Under the pieces are notes generated by a model. That model had not been told where the DNA came from. It did no database searches and worked only from the letters and a program-made list of their open reading frames with translations. Source: CAYTAP01 sp964435775 (GTDB lineage Bacteria; Planctomycetota; Phycisphaerae; Tepidisphaerales; Tepidisphaeraceae). Taken from it: 21,747 bases of DNA. Shown here in pieces: positions 6,880 through 14,266 of this stretch. The position numbers were made by a program, and so were the translations under genes. The stretch is taken from assembly GCA_964435775.1 (NCBI GenBank), contig CAYTAP010000070.1, positions 1 through 21,747 on the forward strand. Direction: 5' to 3'. The first letter of the stretch is position 1. Each line of letters starts with the position of its first letter.

Positions 6880-7349
6880 GCGTTATTGCCGAAGACAAGG
6901 TGCATGCCACGAAGCTGTTGTTGTCCGACGCGCTTCGCCATGAGATCGAAAAGGCCGGTGAGGCGGCCTATCCCGACGAATGCTGCGGCGTGATGATCGG
7001 GCGCGATGAACCGGGCACACGCATCGTCGAGCGCCTCATCGCGGTCGCCAACGTGTGGAATGAACAGGATCGCCGTCGCCGCTTTGAGATCGATCCGAAG
7101 GAATTGATGCGGATCGACAAGGCGGCGGGAGAGGCGGGAAAAATCGTGCTGGGATTTTATCACAGCCACCCCGATCACCCCGCCCGGCCCAGTGAAACCG
7201 ACCNNNNNNNNNNCGACCGCGAGCGAGGCTGGCCGTTTTACAGCTACATCATCGTTCGGATCGCCAAGCGCCATGCGGAGGACATGACCTGCTGGGTACT
7301 TGATGAAGCGAGTGATTTGTTTGAAAAGCAGTTGATCGAAATTCAATAA
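6876..7349 (+). CDS. M67/JAMM metallopeptidase, Mec-like
   Basis: A small Zn2+-dependent JAMM (MPN+) isopeptidase. Seen: the catalytic-Glu region YPDECCGVMIG near the N-terminus, then the zinc motif HSHPDHPARPSETD, and a beta-strand tail PFYSYIIVRI. In Mycobacterium the homolog Mec+ removes newly made cysteine from the C-terminus of the sulfur carrier CysO; overlap with the CysM-like gene suggests the same role. The GTG at 6876 overlaps the cysM stop (GTGA), with GGGGAG about 8 bases upstream; a TTG at 6870 is also in frame. A 10-N run at 7204-7213 lies inside the gene right after the motif, but the flanks share CGACC, so the true protein probably reads SETDRERGWPFYSY, 5 residues shorter and in frame. 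Confidence 0.88.
   Translation: MSVIAEDKVHATKLLLSDALRHEIEKAGEAAYPDECCGVMIGRDEPGTRIVERLIAVANVWNEQDRRRRFEIDPKELMRIDKAAGEAGKIVLGFYHSHPDHPARPSETDXXXXDRERGWPFYSYIIVRIAKRHAEDMTCWVLDEASDLFEKQLIEIQ
7204..7213. other. Assembly gap (10 N) inside the Mec-like gene
   Basis: Ten Ns. The five bases before the run (7199-7203) and after it (7214-7218) are both CGACC. Collapsing this overlap removes 15 bp, keeps the reading frame, and restores an uninterrupted JAMM tail. The gap is therefore likely an artefact of scaffolding two contigs whose ends overlap. Confidence 0.85.
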
Positions 7350-7414
7350 CAACCCGTGGCCGGCCAGCCGTGCGTATGCGGCGTCGCCTGGTCACAAGAG
7401 AGTAAGGAAAAGCC

Positions 7415-8299
<885 letters not shown>

Positions 8300-8308
8300 G
8301 GAGCTTGC

Positions 8309-8533
8309 ATGGAGATTGAGAGCATTCGCCAACTGCGCGGGGCCGACCCCTTCAGGCCGTTCCTTCTGTTGCTCAACGACGGCAGGCGATTTCTCGTCGA
8401 TCAACCCTACTACCTGGCCATCGCGCCGAGGCGCGATGCGCTCATGGTGGTCGGGCAGGATGATCGCGCGTCGTGGTTCGCGCCCGATCAAGTGAAGGAA
8501 GCGATTGTTCTGGAGTCAGAAGCTCTCAAGTGA
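8309..8533 (+). CDS. Small conserved protein, 'RPFxPF' family, copy 1
   Basis: A 74-aa protein of unknown function. It contains the pattern DPFRPFLLLLNDGRRF (residues about 13-28) followed by V, P and a short beta-rich tail. Small proteins with the RPFxPF...DGR...V..P pattern are recurrent and uncharacterised in planctomycete genomes, as I remember them. AAGGAG at 8298-8303 lies just over the rhodanese stop and 5 bases before the ATG, so it is translated with the cluster. A second, diverged copy follows 20 bp later. No metal or catalytic motif can be seen; a small beta-barrel-like fold is a guess. Confidence 0.7.
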   Translation: MEIESIRQLRGADPFRPFLLLLNDGRRFLVDQPYYLAIAPRRDALMVVGQDDRASWFAPDQVKEAIVLESEALK

Positions 8534-8552
8534 TGCCTGAAGGGACCGGTTC

Positions 8553-8789
8553 ATGCAGGAGAATCAATTACTGACGTTTCTGCTGAGCCGGCCTTTTGAA
8601 CCGTTTATCGCCACGCTTGTAGGCGGTCGTGAGATCGCCGTCAAGCATCCGGAGTTCGTGACGCCCTCCCGGGCAGGCCTGGGCATGTGGATATTCCACG
8701 AGTCCGGGCATATCGAAGCCATTGATTCATCACTGGTGCTGTCGCTGAAGACGATTGACCCAGTGGACCCCGTGACATTTATAGGATAA
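8553..8789 (+). CDS. Small conserved protein, 'RPFxPF' family, copy 2
   Basis: A 78-aa paralog of the gene at 8309. It shares the core RPFEPFIATLVGGREIAV (about residues 13-30) and the P-[EQ]-F/Y-[VL] segment after it, but is otherwise diverged. The second half (GMWIFHESGHIEAIDSSLVLSL) has strand-like alternation. AGGGA lies about 7 bases before the ATG. It ends 5 bp before cysK, so the two are almost certainly cotranscribed. Function unknown; the location hints at, but does not show, a link to sulfur metabolism. Confidence 0.7.
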   Translation: MQENQLLTFLLSRPFEPFIATLVGGREIAVKHPEFVTPSRAGLGMWIFHESGHIEAIDSSLVLSLKTIDPVDPVTFIG

Positions 8790-8794
8790 CGCAC

Positions 8795-9757
8795 ATGCCG
8801 CGAAAACCCGAAGGACGGATTTACAACGACATTACCGAAACGATCGGTGGAACACCGCTCGTCCGCATCAATCGTCTGGTTCCAAAGAACCATGCGACGG
8901 TGCTGGTCAAATGCGAGTTCTTTAACCCACTCGGAAGCGTCAAGGACCGCATCGGTCTGGCGATGATCGAGGCCGGCGAGAAGGCCGGCAAGGTGAACGC
9001 CGACACCGTGATCGTTGAGGCGACCAGCGGCAACACCGGCATCGCCCTGGCGTTTGTCTGCGCGGCGCGCGGGTACAAGCTGATCCTGACGATGCCCGAA
9101 AGCATGAGCATTGAGCGGCGTCGGCTGCTCATGGCCTTTGGCGCGCAGGTCGTCCTGACCCCCGCCGCCGAAGGGATGCACGGCGCCATCGGCAAAGCCG
9201 AGCAGATTCTGACCGAGCACAAAAACAGCTACATGCCCGGGCAATTCACCAATCCCGCCAACCCGGCCATCCACCAACTGACGACCGGCCGGGAAATCTG
9301 GGAGGATACCGACGGCAAGGTGGACATCCTCATCTCCGGCGTCGGCACCGGCGGCACGATCACCGGCGTCTCCGAATACATTAAGCCGCTCAAGCCGACT
9401 TTCCGCGCCGTCGCGGTGGAACCGGTCAGCTCGCCGGTCATCCAACAGACGCTCAATCACGAACCCCTCAAGCCCGGCCGCCACAAGATTCAGGGTCTGG
9501 GCGCTGGATTCGTGCCCGAAAACCTGCACATGTCGGCCGTGGATGAAGTGGTCCTCGTGACCGATGACGAGGCCTTCGCCTGGGCGCGCCGCCTGCACAA
9601 GGAGGAAGGGGTCTTTGGAGGCATCTCCAGCGGCGCTGCCGTTTGCGCCGCCGCCAAGGTGGCCGCCCGACCTGAGAACAAGGGGAAGATGATCGTCACG
9701 ATCCTTCCGAGCATCGGCGAGCGCTATCTCAGCACACCTTTGTTTGAAGAGGAATAG
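8795..9757 (+). CDS. cysK: Cysteine synthase A
   Basis: O-acetylserine sulfhydrylase: O-acetylserine plus sulfide gives cysteine and acetate, with PLP. Seen: IGGTPLVRINRL (17-28), the PLP lysine K50 in NPLGSVKDRIG, TSGNTG (77-82), SGVGTGGTITG, and GISSGAA near the C-terminus. Length 320 aa is typical. It differs clearly from the CysM-like enzyme 2.9 kb upstream (NPLGSVKDR versus NPGGSVKDR, QGLGAGFVP versus GLKHM), so the two are separate enzymes rather than a recent duplication. The ATG at 8795 follows the second small gene by 5 bp, with AGGAT upstream. CysC follows 114 bp later. Confidence 0.95.
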   Translation: MPRKPEGRIYNDITETIGGTPLVRINRLVPKNHATVLVKCEFFNPLGSVKDRIGLAMIEAGEKAGKVNADTVIVEATSGNTGIALAFVCAARGYKLILTMPESMSIERRRLLMAFGAQVVLTPAAEGMHGAIGKAEQILTEHKNSYMPGQFTNPANPAIHQLTTGREIWEDTDGKVDILISGVGTGGTITGVSEYIKPLKPTFRAVAVEPVSSPVIQQTLNHEPLKPGRHKIQGLGAGFVPENLHMSAVDEVVLVTDDEAFAWARRLHKEEGVFGGISSGAAVCAAAKVAARPENKGKMIVTILPSIGERYLSTPLFEEE

Positions 9758-9871
9758 CCCCATCGCCCATTTTACATTGTGGACACGTCACCCCGGAAGC
9801 GGGGCGGCCGGGTGAAGGTCTCATCCGGATTCATGAAGCGCAACACCAGAACATTCAACAGGAAGTGAAAC

Positions 9872-10483
9872 ATGGCGGAACAAAAAGCAACGAACGTGAC
9901 ATGGCATGAAGGATCGGTCTCGCGTGAGGAGCGGCAGAAGCTGCTCAATCAAAAAGGCGTCACCGTCTGGATGACCGGCCTGAGCGCCGCGGGCAAAAGC
10001 ACGATCGCCTGCATCGTTGAGCAACTGCTGCTGCACAAAAAGAAGCATGCCTATCGCCTCGATGGCGACAATGTACGGATGGGATTGAACAAGAACCTCG
10101 GCTTCAGCGCCGAGGACCGCGCTGAAAACATCCGTCGAATCGGCGAGGTGGCCAAGTTGTTCGCGGACGCCGGCACGATCGCCATCACCAGTTTCATCAG
10201 CCCTTATCAAAAGGATCGTCAGGCCGTGCGCGAATTGAATGGTCCGGGTGGTTTCATCGAGGTATATATCAAGGTATCACTCGACGCCGCCGAGAAGCGC
10301 GATCCCAAAGGTCTGTACAAAAAAGCCCGCGCCGGCCAGATCAAGGGATTCACGGGCATCGACGATCCCTACGAAGCCCCCGAGAAGCCTGAACTTGTGA
10401 TCGACACCGAATCCCTGAGCGCCGGCGACGCCGCGCAGAAAATCGTCGCGTATCTCGAAGAACGCGGCTATCTGCACGCGTAG
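9872..10483 (+). CDS. cysC: Adenylylsulfate kinase
   Basis: APS kinase phosphorylates adenosine 5'-phosphosulfate with ATP to give PAPS in sulfate assimilation. The 203-aa protein has the P-loop GLSAAGKST (36-44), LDGDNVR (63-69), SFISPYQKDR (107-116) and the C-terminal signature GLYKKARAGQIKGFTGIDDPY, all typical. The P-loop reads AA where GS or SG is common. No ATP sulfurylase (CysD/N or Sat) or PAPS reductase (CysH) is in the window, so the supply and use of APS/PAPS must be encoded elsewhere. AGGAAG at 9860-9865 lies 6 bases before the ATG. The gap before it holds a short CCCCG-GAAG-CGGGG hairpin (9791-9804) but no T-run, so it is not a clear terminator. Confidence 0.96.
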   Translation: MAEQKATNVTWHEGSVSREERQKLLNQKGVTVWMTGLSAAGKSTIACIVEQLLLHKKKHAYRLDGDNVRMGLNKNLGFSAEDRAENIRRIGEVAKLFADAGTIAITSFISPYQKDRQAVRELNGPGGFIEVYIKVSLDAAEKRDPKGLYKKARAGQIKGFTGIDDPYEAPEKPELVIDTESLSAGDAAQKIVAYLEERGYLHA

Positions 10484-10514
10484 GATGAAGAAGGTGTCCA
10501 CGAATGAACTTTTT

Positions 10515-10584
10515 GTAGGGTCCGCACCCCGTGCGGACCATGAGGCCGCGTTCAGAGAAGGTCCGCACGGGGTGCGAGCCCTAC
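10515..10584. repeat. Double-hairpin intergenic repeat, copy 2
   Basis: GTAGGG plus a GGTCCGCAC-CCC-GTGCGGACC hairpin (arm 10515-10539) and the inverted arm 10560-10584, with two mismatches, enclose 20 bp. It lies just after the cysC stop and before the PHP gene. The arms match copy 1 at 420-498 almost exactly. Confidence 0.85.
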
Positions 10585-10669
10585 GACTTCGCAACATTAA
10601 CTAAAATAACAAAATCGCGTCGGCTGCAGGAATGGCCCATTTCACAATCCGCATTCTGAGCGTTGCATT

Positions 10670-11542
10670 ATGTTTGTCGATCTTCATTCGCACTCAACCG
10701 CCTCGGACGGCACCGCGTCGCCGTCGGAAGTCGCCCAATTGGCGGCCGCCGCCGGCTTGTCCGCATGGGCGCTGAGCGATCATGACACCGTTGCGGGCAT
10801 CGCCGAAGCGTCGGCGGCGTCGGCGTCTCTGGGCATCGATTTCCTACCGGGGATTGAAGTATCGGCCGAATATCCACAGCCCGGAACCCTGCACATCCTC
10901 GGTTATGGGATCGATCCCAACAGCCCGGTGCTGGCGGACCTGACGCGACAATTGCTCGCCGGGCGCGACACACGCAATCCCCGGATCATCGCCAAACTGC
11001 AATCGCTCGGCCTTGATATCACGATGGACGAGGTGGAGGCCGAAGCCGCCGGTGGTGTCGTGGGTCGCCCTCACATTGCGGCCATTCTCCTGCGCAAAGG
11101 TTATGTCGGCACCACCAAGGATGCCTTCAACAAATACCTCGCCCCTGGCGGTCAGGCTTATTTTGACAAGGAACGCCTCACGCCGCGAGATGCCCTGGAC
11201 ATGATCCGCGGCTCCGGCGGCCTGGCCGTGCTCGCCCATCCCATCCAACTTCGCACCGAAAATCACGGGCAATTGGAGCAGGTCATTAAGGATTTAATGG
11301 ACCTCGGGCTTGAAGGGCTTGAAGTGATCCATTCCGATCACTCCGCGCAGGATGTGGAAACCTATACAAGACTGGCCGATCGGTTGGGCCTGCTGAAGAC
11401 CGGCGGCAGTGACTTCCACGGCGGCAAGAAGCCCAACATCCCCCTGGGCATGGCCAACGGCCGACGCATACCCCGTCGTTTTTATGAAGACCTGCGCGAT
11501 CGACTTGTGTCGCGTCGTGGTGGAAATACAAACACGATTTAA
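10670..11542 (+). CDS. PHP-domain phosphoesterase
   Basis: A polymerase-and-histidinol-phosphatase metal-dependent phosphoesterase. Visible metal ligands: H6 and H8 (HSH), D13, H38 (SDHDT), E63, H75, H190 (LAHP), then D248 and H250 (GSDFHGG). The 290-aa length and the insert between residues 90 and 190 fit the YciV/RNase AM and 3',5'-nucleoside-bisphosphate phosphatase group; a member from Chromobacterium hydrolyses pAp, a by-product of PAPS use. Being the next gene after cysC, it may clear pAp in this organism, though the alternative of an RNA 5'-end exonuclease is equally compatible with sequence. There is no ribosome site before the ATG. The TAA overlaps by 3 bases (within TTAA) with the stop of the convergent glycosyltransferase gene. 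Confidence 0.85.
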   Translation: MFVDLHSHSTASDGTASPSEVAQLAAAAGLSAWALSDHDTVAGIAEASAASASLGIDFLPGIEVSAEYPQPGTLHILGYGIDPNSPVLADLTRQLLAGRDTRNPRIIAKLQSLGLDITMDEVEAEAAGGVVGRPHIAAILLRKGYVGTTKDAFNKYLAPGGQAYFDKERLTPRDALDMIRGSGGLAVLAHPIQLRTENHGQLEQVIKDLMDLGLEGLEVIHSDHSAQDVETYTRLADRLGLLKTGGSDFHGGKKPNIPLGMANGRRIPRRFYEDLRDRLVSRRGGNTNTI

Positions 11543-12558
11543 CCCTCCGGCGTTTCGAGCAATCGCCGCCATTGGTCAATGTGTCTGTCCATCGAAAACA
11601 GCTCATCGGCGCGTGCCCGCGCGCCGTCGGCAAGCAACCGGCTGAGTGAGGAATCCGACCGCGCTTCTTGAATGCGTCGTGCGAGCAAACGCGGCGACGA
11701 TGTGGGCGTCAACAAGGCCGAGCGCCCGCCTTCGAGAAGTTCTCCGTTGGTTTGCCCCGCGACTGCGACGATGGGCTTGCCCGCCGCCATCGCCGTCGCG
11801 AGCGGGAGTGATTCGGTGCATCCTGCCGCTGACGCCAGGACCAGATCAGCCACTGGAAGAAGCGTCTCGAAAGAAAATCCCCCGCCATGCCGCGCGCCGG
11901 AGCGGAGCAGGTCCGGCGTTCCGATGCGCCCCCCGAATCGCTCGAGGCTCGCCGCTCCCTTGCCATTACCCCAAATCAACGCCTTGTACCGACTGTCCAG
12001 CACGTGAAGGATTCCCACGGCCCATATCGCATCACGCTGATGCGCATCGAACGTTGCTTCCTCGGCCAGCAAAATCACGAAATCCTCATCCTTCAGCCCC
12101 AGTCGTCGTCGCAAGTCCGTCGATTCCTCCGCCTTTCGGATGGTTGTCGGATCAATGCCCGGCCGAATGACGTCGCACAGAGGTGTCACACCATTTGCGA
12201 TCAATTTCCGCCGCCGTCCCTCCGTCGCGCACGCAACATGGAAAGGGCGGTACGCCGCGATCGCGCGCAGCGTTCTTGCATCACCTCGGCACATGTTGCA
12301 CGGCGGCGAGTAAATGATTCGCCCCGCTCCGCTCAATGCCGCCGCGACGAGTGCCTGCAGACCATAGGCATGAACCACATCCGGCCGCGCACGACGCAGC
12401 GCGCGAATCGCTTTGGCCGTCTGGCGCAATCCCCCGCCGGCTTCGATGACCCGCTGATCCACTTGAAAGCCTTCCCCAAGTCCCCGCGCCAAGAGCGCCG
12501 ACGAATGCACGATTTCGTACGAGGCGTCCCCCCTGAATAATTCCGTCACGCGGATCAT
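11539..12558 (-). CDS. Glycosyltransferase, family 4-like
   Basis: A GT-B fold sugar transferase. The N-terminal half has short Rossmann-like strands, with DVVHAYGLQAL at 60-70. The C-terminal half starts near residue 160 (FVILLAEEATF) and carries the nucleotide-sugar site: VADLVLASAAGCTESLPLATAMAAGKPIVAV in pieces from 236 to 266. The usual EX7E motif is not intact: Glu249 is present but the second Glu, expected before AMAAG, is Thr. Substrate and acceptor unknown; a role in envelope polysaccharide is plausible given lpxK on the same scaffold. The ATG at 12558 faces bioA across a 128-bp divergent gap. It ends by sharing TTAA with the PHP gene. Confidence 0.8.
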   Translation of the reverse strand: MIRVTELFRGDASYEIVHSSALLARGLGEGFQVDQRVIEAGGGLRQTAKAIRALRRARPDVVHAYGLQALVAAALSGAGRIIYSPPCNMCRGDARTLRAIAAYRPFHVACATEGRRRKLIANGVTPLCDVIRPGIDPTTIRKAEESTDLRRRLGLKDEDFVILLAEEATFDAHQRDAIWAVGILHVLDSRYKALIWGNGKGAASLERFGGRIGTPDLLRSGARHGGGFSFETLLPVADLVLASAAGCTESLPLATAMAAGKPIVAVAGQTNGELLEGGRSALLTPTSSPRLLARRIQEARSDSSLSRLLADGARARADELFSMDRHIDQWRRLLETPEG

Positions 12559-12686
12559 GTACCCAGAAGTTAACGACTTGCATCACGCCCGCAACTGGCG
12601 GCGCGACGCGATGCAGGATATGGAAGGCATATGAGCACCCCCGGCCGATCATCCGGTGGGCTTACAATCGAGCAACCGACACAACC

Positions 12687-14075
12687 ATGAACACCCACGA
12701 CCTACAACTGCTGGATAAGAAATATCTGTGGCATCCCTTCACGCACATGACCGATTGGCTGCAAGGCGATCCCCTGGTCATCGTCGCCGGAGAGGGGATG
12801 GAGCTTATTGACTCCGACGGCCGGCGCTACCTCGACGGGATTTCGTCCCTCTGGTGCAATGTCCACGGCCATCAAGTTCCCGAAATCGATGACGCAATCA
12901 AGGCGCAGCTTGGCAGGATCGCCCATTCCACCATGCTCGGCTTGGCCAGCGAGCCGGCGATCCTTCTTGCCGAGCAATTGATCGGGATCGTTCCGAAGAA
13001 TCTTAAAAAAGTATTCTATTCCGACGCCGGCGCGACCGCCGCCGAGATCGCGTTCAAACTCGCCGCCCAATACTGGCACAACATCGGCCGGCCGGAGAAA
13101 AATGAGTTCGTCGGCTTCACCGAGGCCTATCACGGCGACACCGTCGGCGCCATGTCGATCGGGCGCACCGAGTCGTTCCATCGACCGTATTTCCCCATGC
13201 TTTTCAAAGCGCATTTCGCGCCCACACCTTTCACCTACCGCTTCCAAGCGCCCGATGATGCGGCGAAAACGAGAAGCGCATCCAATTCGTTTTACACACC
13301 CGATGAGGTCAAATCGCTCTGCCTGGCGCAACTGGAGCGAATCCTTCAGGAGCATGGCCATCGACTCGCCGCCGTTTGCATCGAACCTCTCGTGCAAGGC
13401 GCCGCCGGCATGATCGTTCAGCCTGACGGCTTTTTGAGCGGCGTCCGCGCCCTGTGCACGAAATACGATGTGCTGATGGTCGCCGACGAGGTGGCGACCG
13501 GCTTTGGGCGCACCGGTCGAATGTTCGCATGCGAGCATGAAAACGTCGAACCCGATCTGATGTGCGTCGCCAAGGGAATCACCGGCGGCTATCTTCCCCT
13601 CGCCGCGACCTTCGCCACGCAAAAAATCTTCGATGCGTTTCTCGGCGAGCCCTGGGAAGGCAAAACCTTTTATCACGGCCACACTTACACAGGTAATCCG
13701 CTCGCCTGTGCCGCCGCCCTGGCGTCATTGGAATTGTTCAAGAAGCACGATCTGATGTCGGTGGTGGGGCGGCGAAGCGCCGAATTGGCCCAAATGCTCG
13801 AACCCCTGCATGCCATGCCTCACGTGGGCGACATTCGGCAAAAGGGATTGATGGTTGGCATTGAGTTGGTGTCCGACAAACAAACGCGCGCCCCGTTCGA
13901 TCCCAAACGCCGTATTGGCGCCGCCGTTTGCGCCCGCATCCGCGAACGCGGCATCATTCTCCGGCCCCTGGGCGATGTCGTCGTCATGATGCCCCCGCTG
14001 GCGATGGGAACACACAACCTTCAGTGGATCGTCGATGCGGTAATTGCGGAGGTGAGCGCAATGCGAGAGGAGTGA
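12687..14075 (+). CDS. bioA: Adenosylmethionine-8-amino-7-oxononanoate aminotransferase
   Basis: DAPA synthase of biotin biosynthesis: transfers the amino group of S-adenosylmethionine to KAPA, PLP-dependent. Seen: LWHPFTHM (14-21, substrate region with W15), SLWCNVHGH (54-62), YSDAGATAAEIA (111-122), the Tyr/His of YHGDT (148-152), Asp267 in VADEVATGFGRTG binding the pyridine nitrogen, and the PLP lysine K296 in AKGITGGYLPLA. At 462 aa it is slightly longer than usual, partly from a segment at about 187-202. No other biotin gene (bioF, bioD, bioB) is next to it, so the pathway is split. A TACAAT (12663-12668) lies upstream without a matching -35. A perfect long inverted repeat begins 3 bp after the stop and may end the transcript. 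Confidence 0.95.
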   Translation: MNTHDLQLLDKKYLWHPFTHMTDWLQGDPLVIVAGEGMELIDSDGRRYLDGISSLWCNVHGHQVPEIDDAIKAQLGRIAHSTMLGLASEPAILLAEQLIGIVPKNLKKVFYSDAGATAAEIAFKLAAQYWHNIGRPEKNEFVGFTEAYHGDTVGAMSIGRTESFHRPYFPMLFKAHFAPTPFTYRFQAPDDAAKTRSASNSFYTPDEVKSLCLAQLERILQEHGHRLAAVCIEPLVQGAAGMIVQPDGFLSGVRALCTKYDVLMVADEVATGFGRTGRMFACEHENVEPDLMCVAKGITGGYLPLAATFATQKIFDAFLGEPWEGKTFYHGHTYTGNPLACAAALASLELFKKHDLMSVVGRRSAELAQMLEPLHAMPHVGDIRQKGLMVGIELVSDKQTRAPFDPKRRIGAAVCARIRERGIILRPLGDVVVMMPPLAMGTHNLQWIVDAVIAEVSAMREE

Positions 14076-14078
14076 ATC

Positions 14079-14150
14079 GTAGGGTCCGTGGTACGCCGCG
14101 GACCATTGTTCCCATCGCGGAAATGGTCCGCGGCGTACCACGGACCCTAC
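14079..14150. repeat. Double-hairpin intergenic repeat, copy 3 (29-bp perfect arms)
   Basis: Arms 14079-14107 and 14122-14150 are perfectly complementary over 29 bp with a 14-base loop. Both arms begin or end with GTAGGGTCCG, as in copies 1 and 2, but the inner part (GTGGTACGCCGCGG) is a different subtype. Each arm can also fold alone: GGTCCGTGG-TACG-CCGCGGACC with one G-T pair. It starts 3 bp after the bioA stop and has no T-run. Confidence 0.9.
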
Positions 14151-14266
14151 GTGGGCCAAGGCATTTCCCGCTCCCTTGAAGCGTTGTGCCCGCTATCATA
14201 AGGACAATGGATTGATCGCTCCGTGCCAGCCGCTTGACGCGGGCGCATCGTGCCAAAGGAGACAAC

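Noticed and set aside
8564..9763. 399-codon minus-strand frame opposite cysK
   Set aside because: Shadow of cysK; low-complexity Gly/Asp/His-rich translation and no ribosome site.
9758..9871. Riboswitch or terminator before cysC
   Set aside because: Only a 5-bp CCCCG/CGGGG hairpin without a T-run; no SAM or other sulfur riboswitch core can be recognised.
12281..12652. Possible frameshifted N-terminus of the glycosyltransferase
   Set aside because: The frame has an attractive start (HILHRVAPP) but the glycosyltransferase has its own complete N-terminal strand-helix pattern from 12558.
14171..14199. Promoter before the DUF255 gene
   Set aside because: TATCAT at 14194 is a fair -10, but the nearest -35-like TTGAAG is only 12 bp away, so I did not call it.
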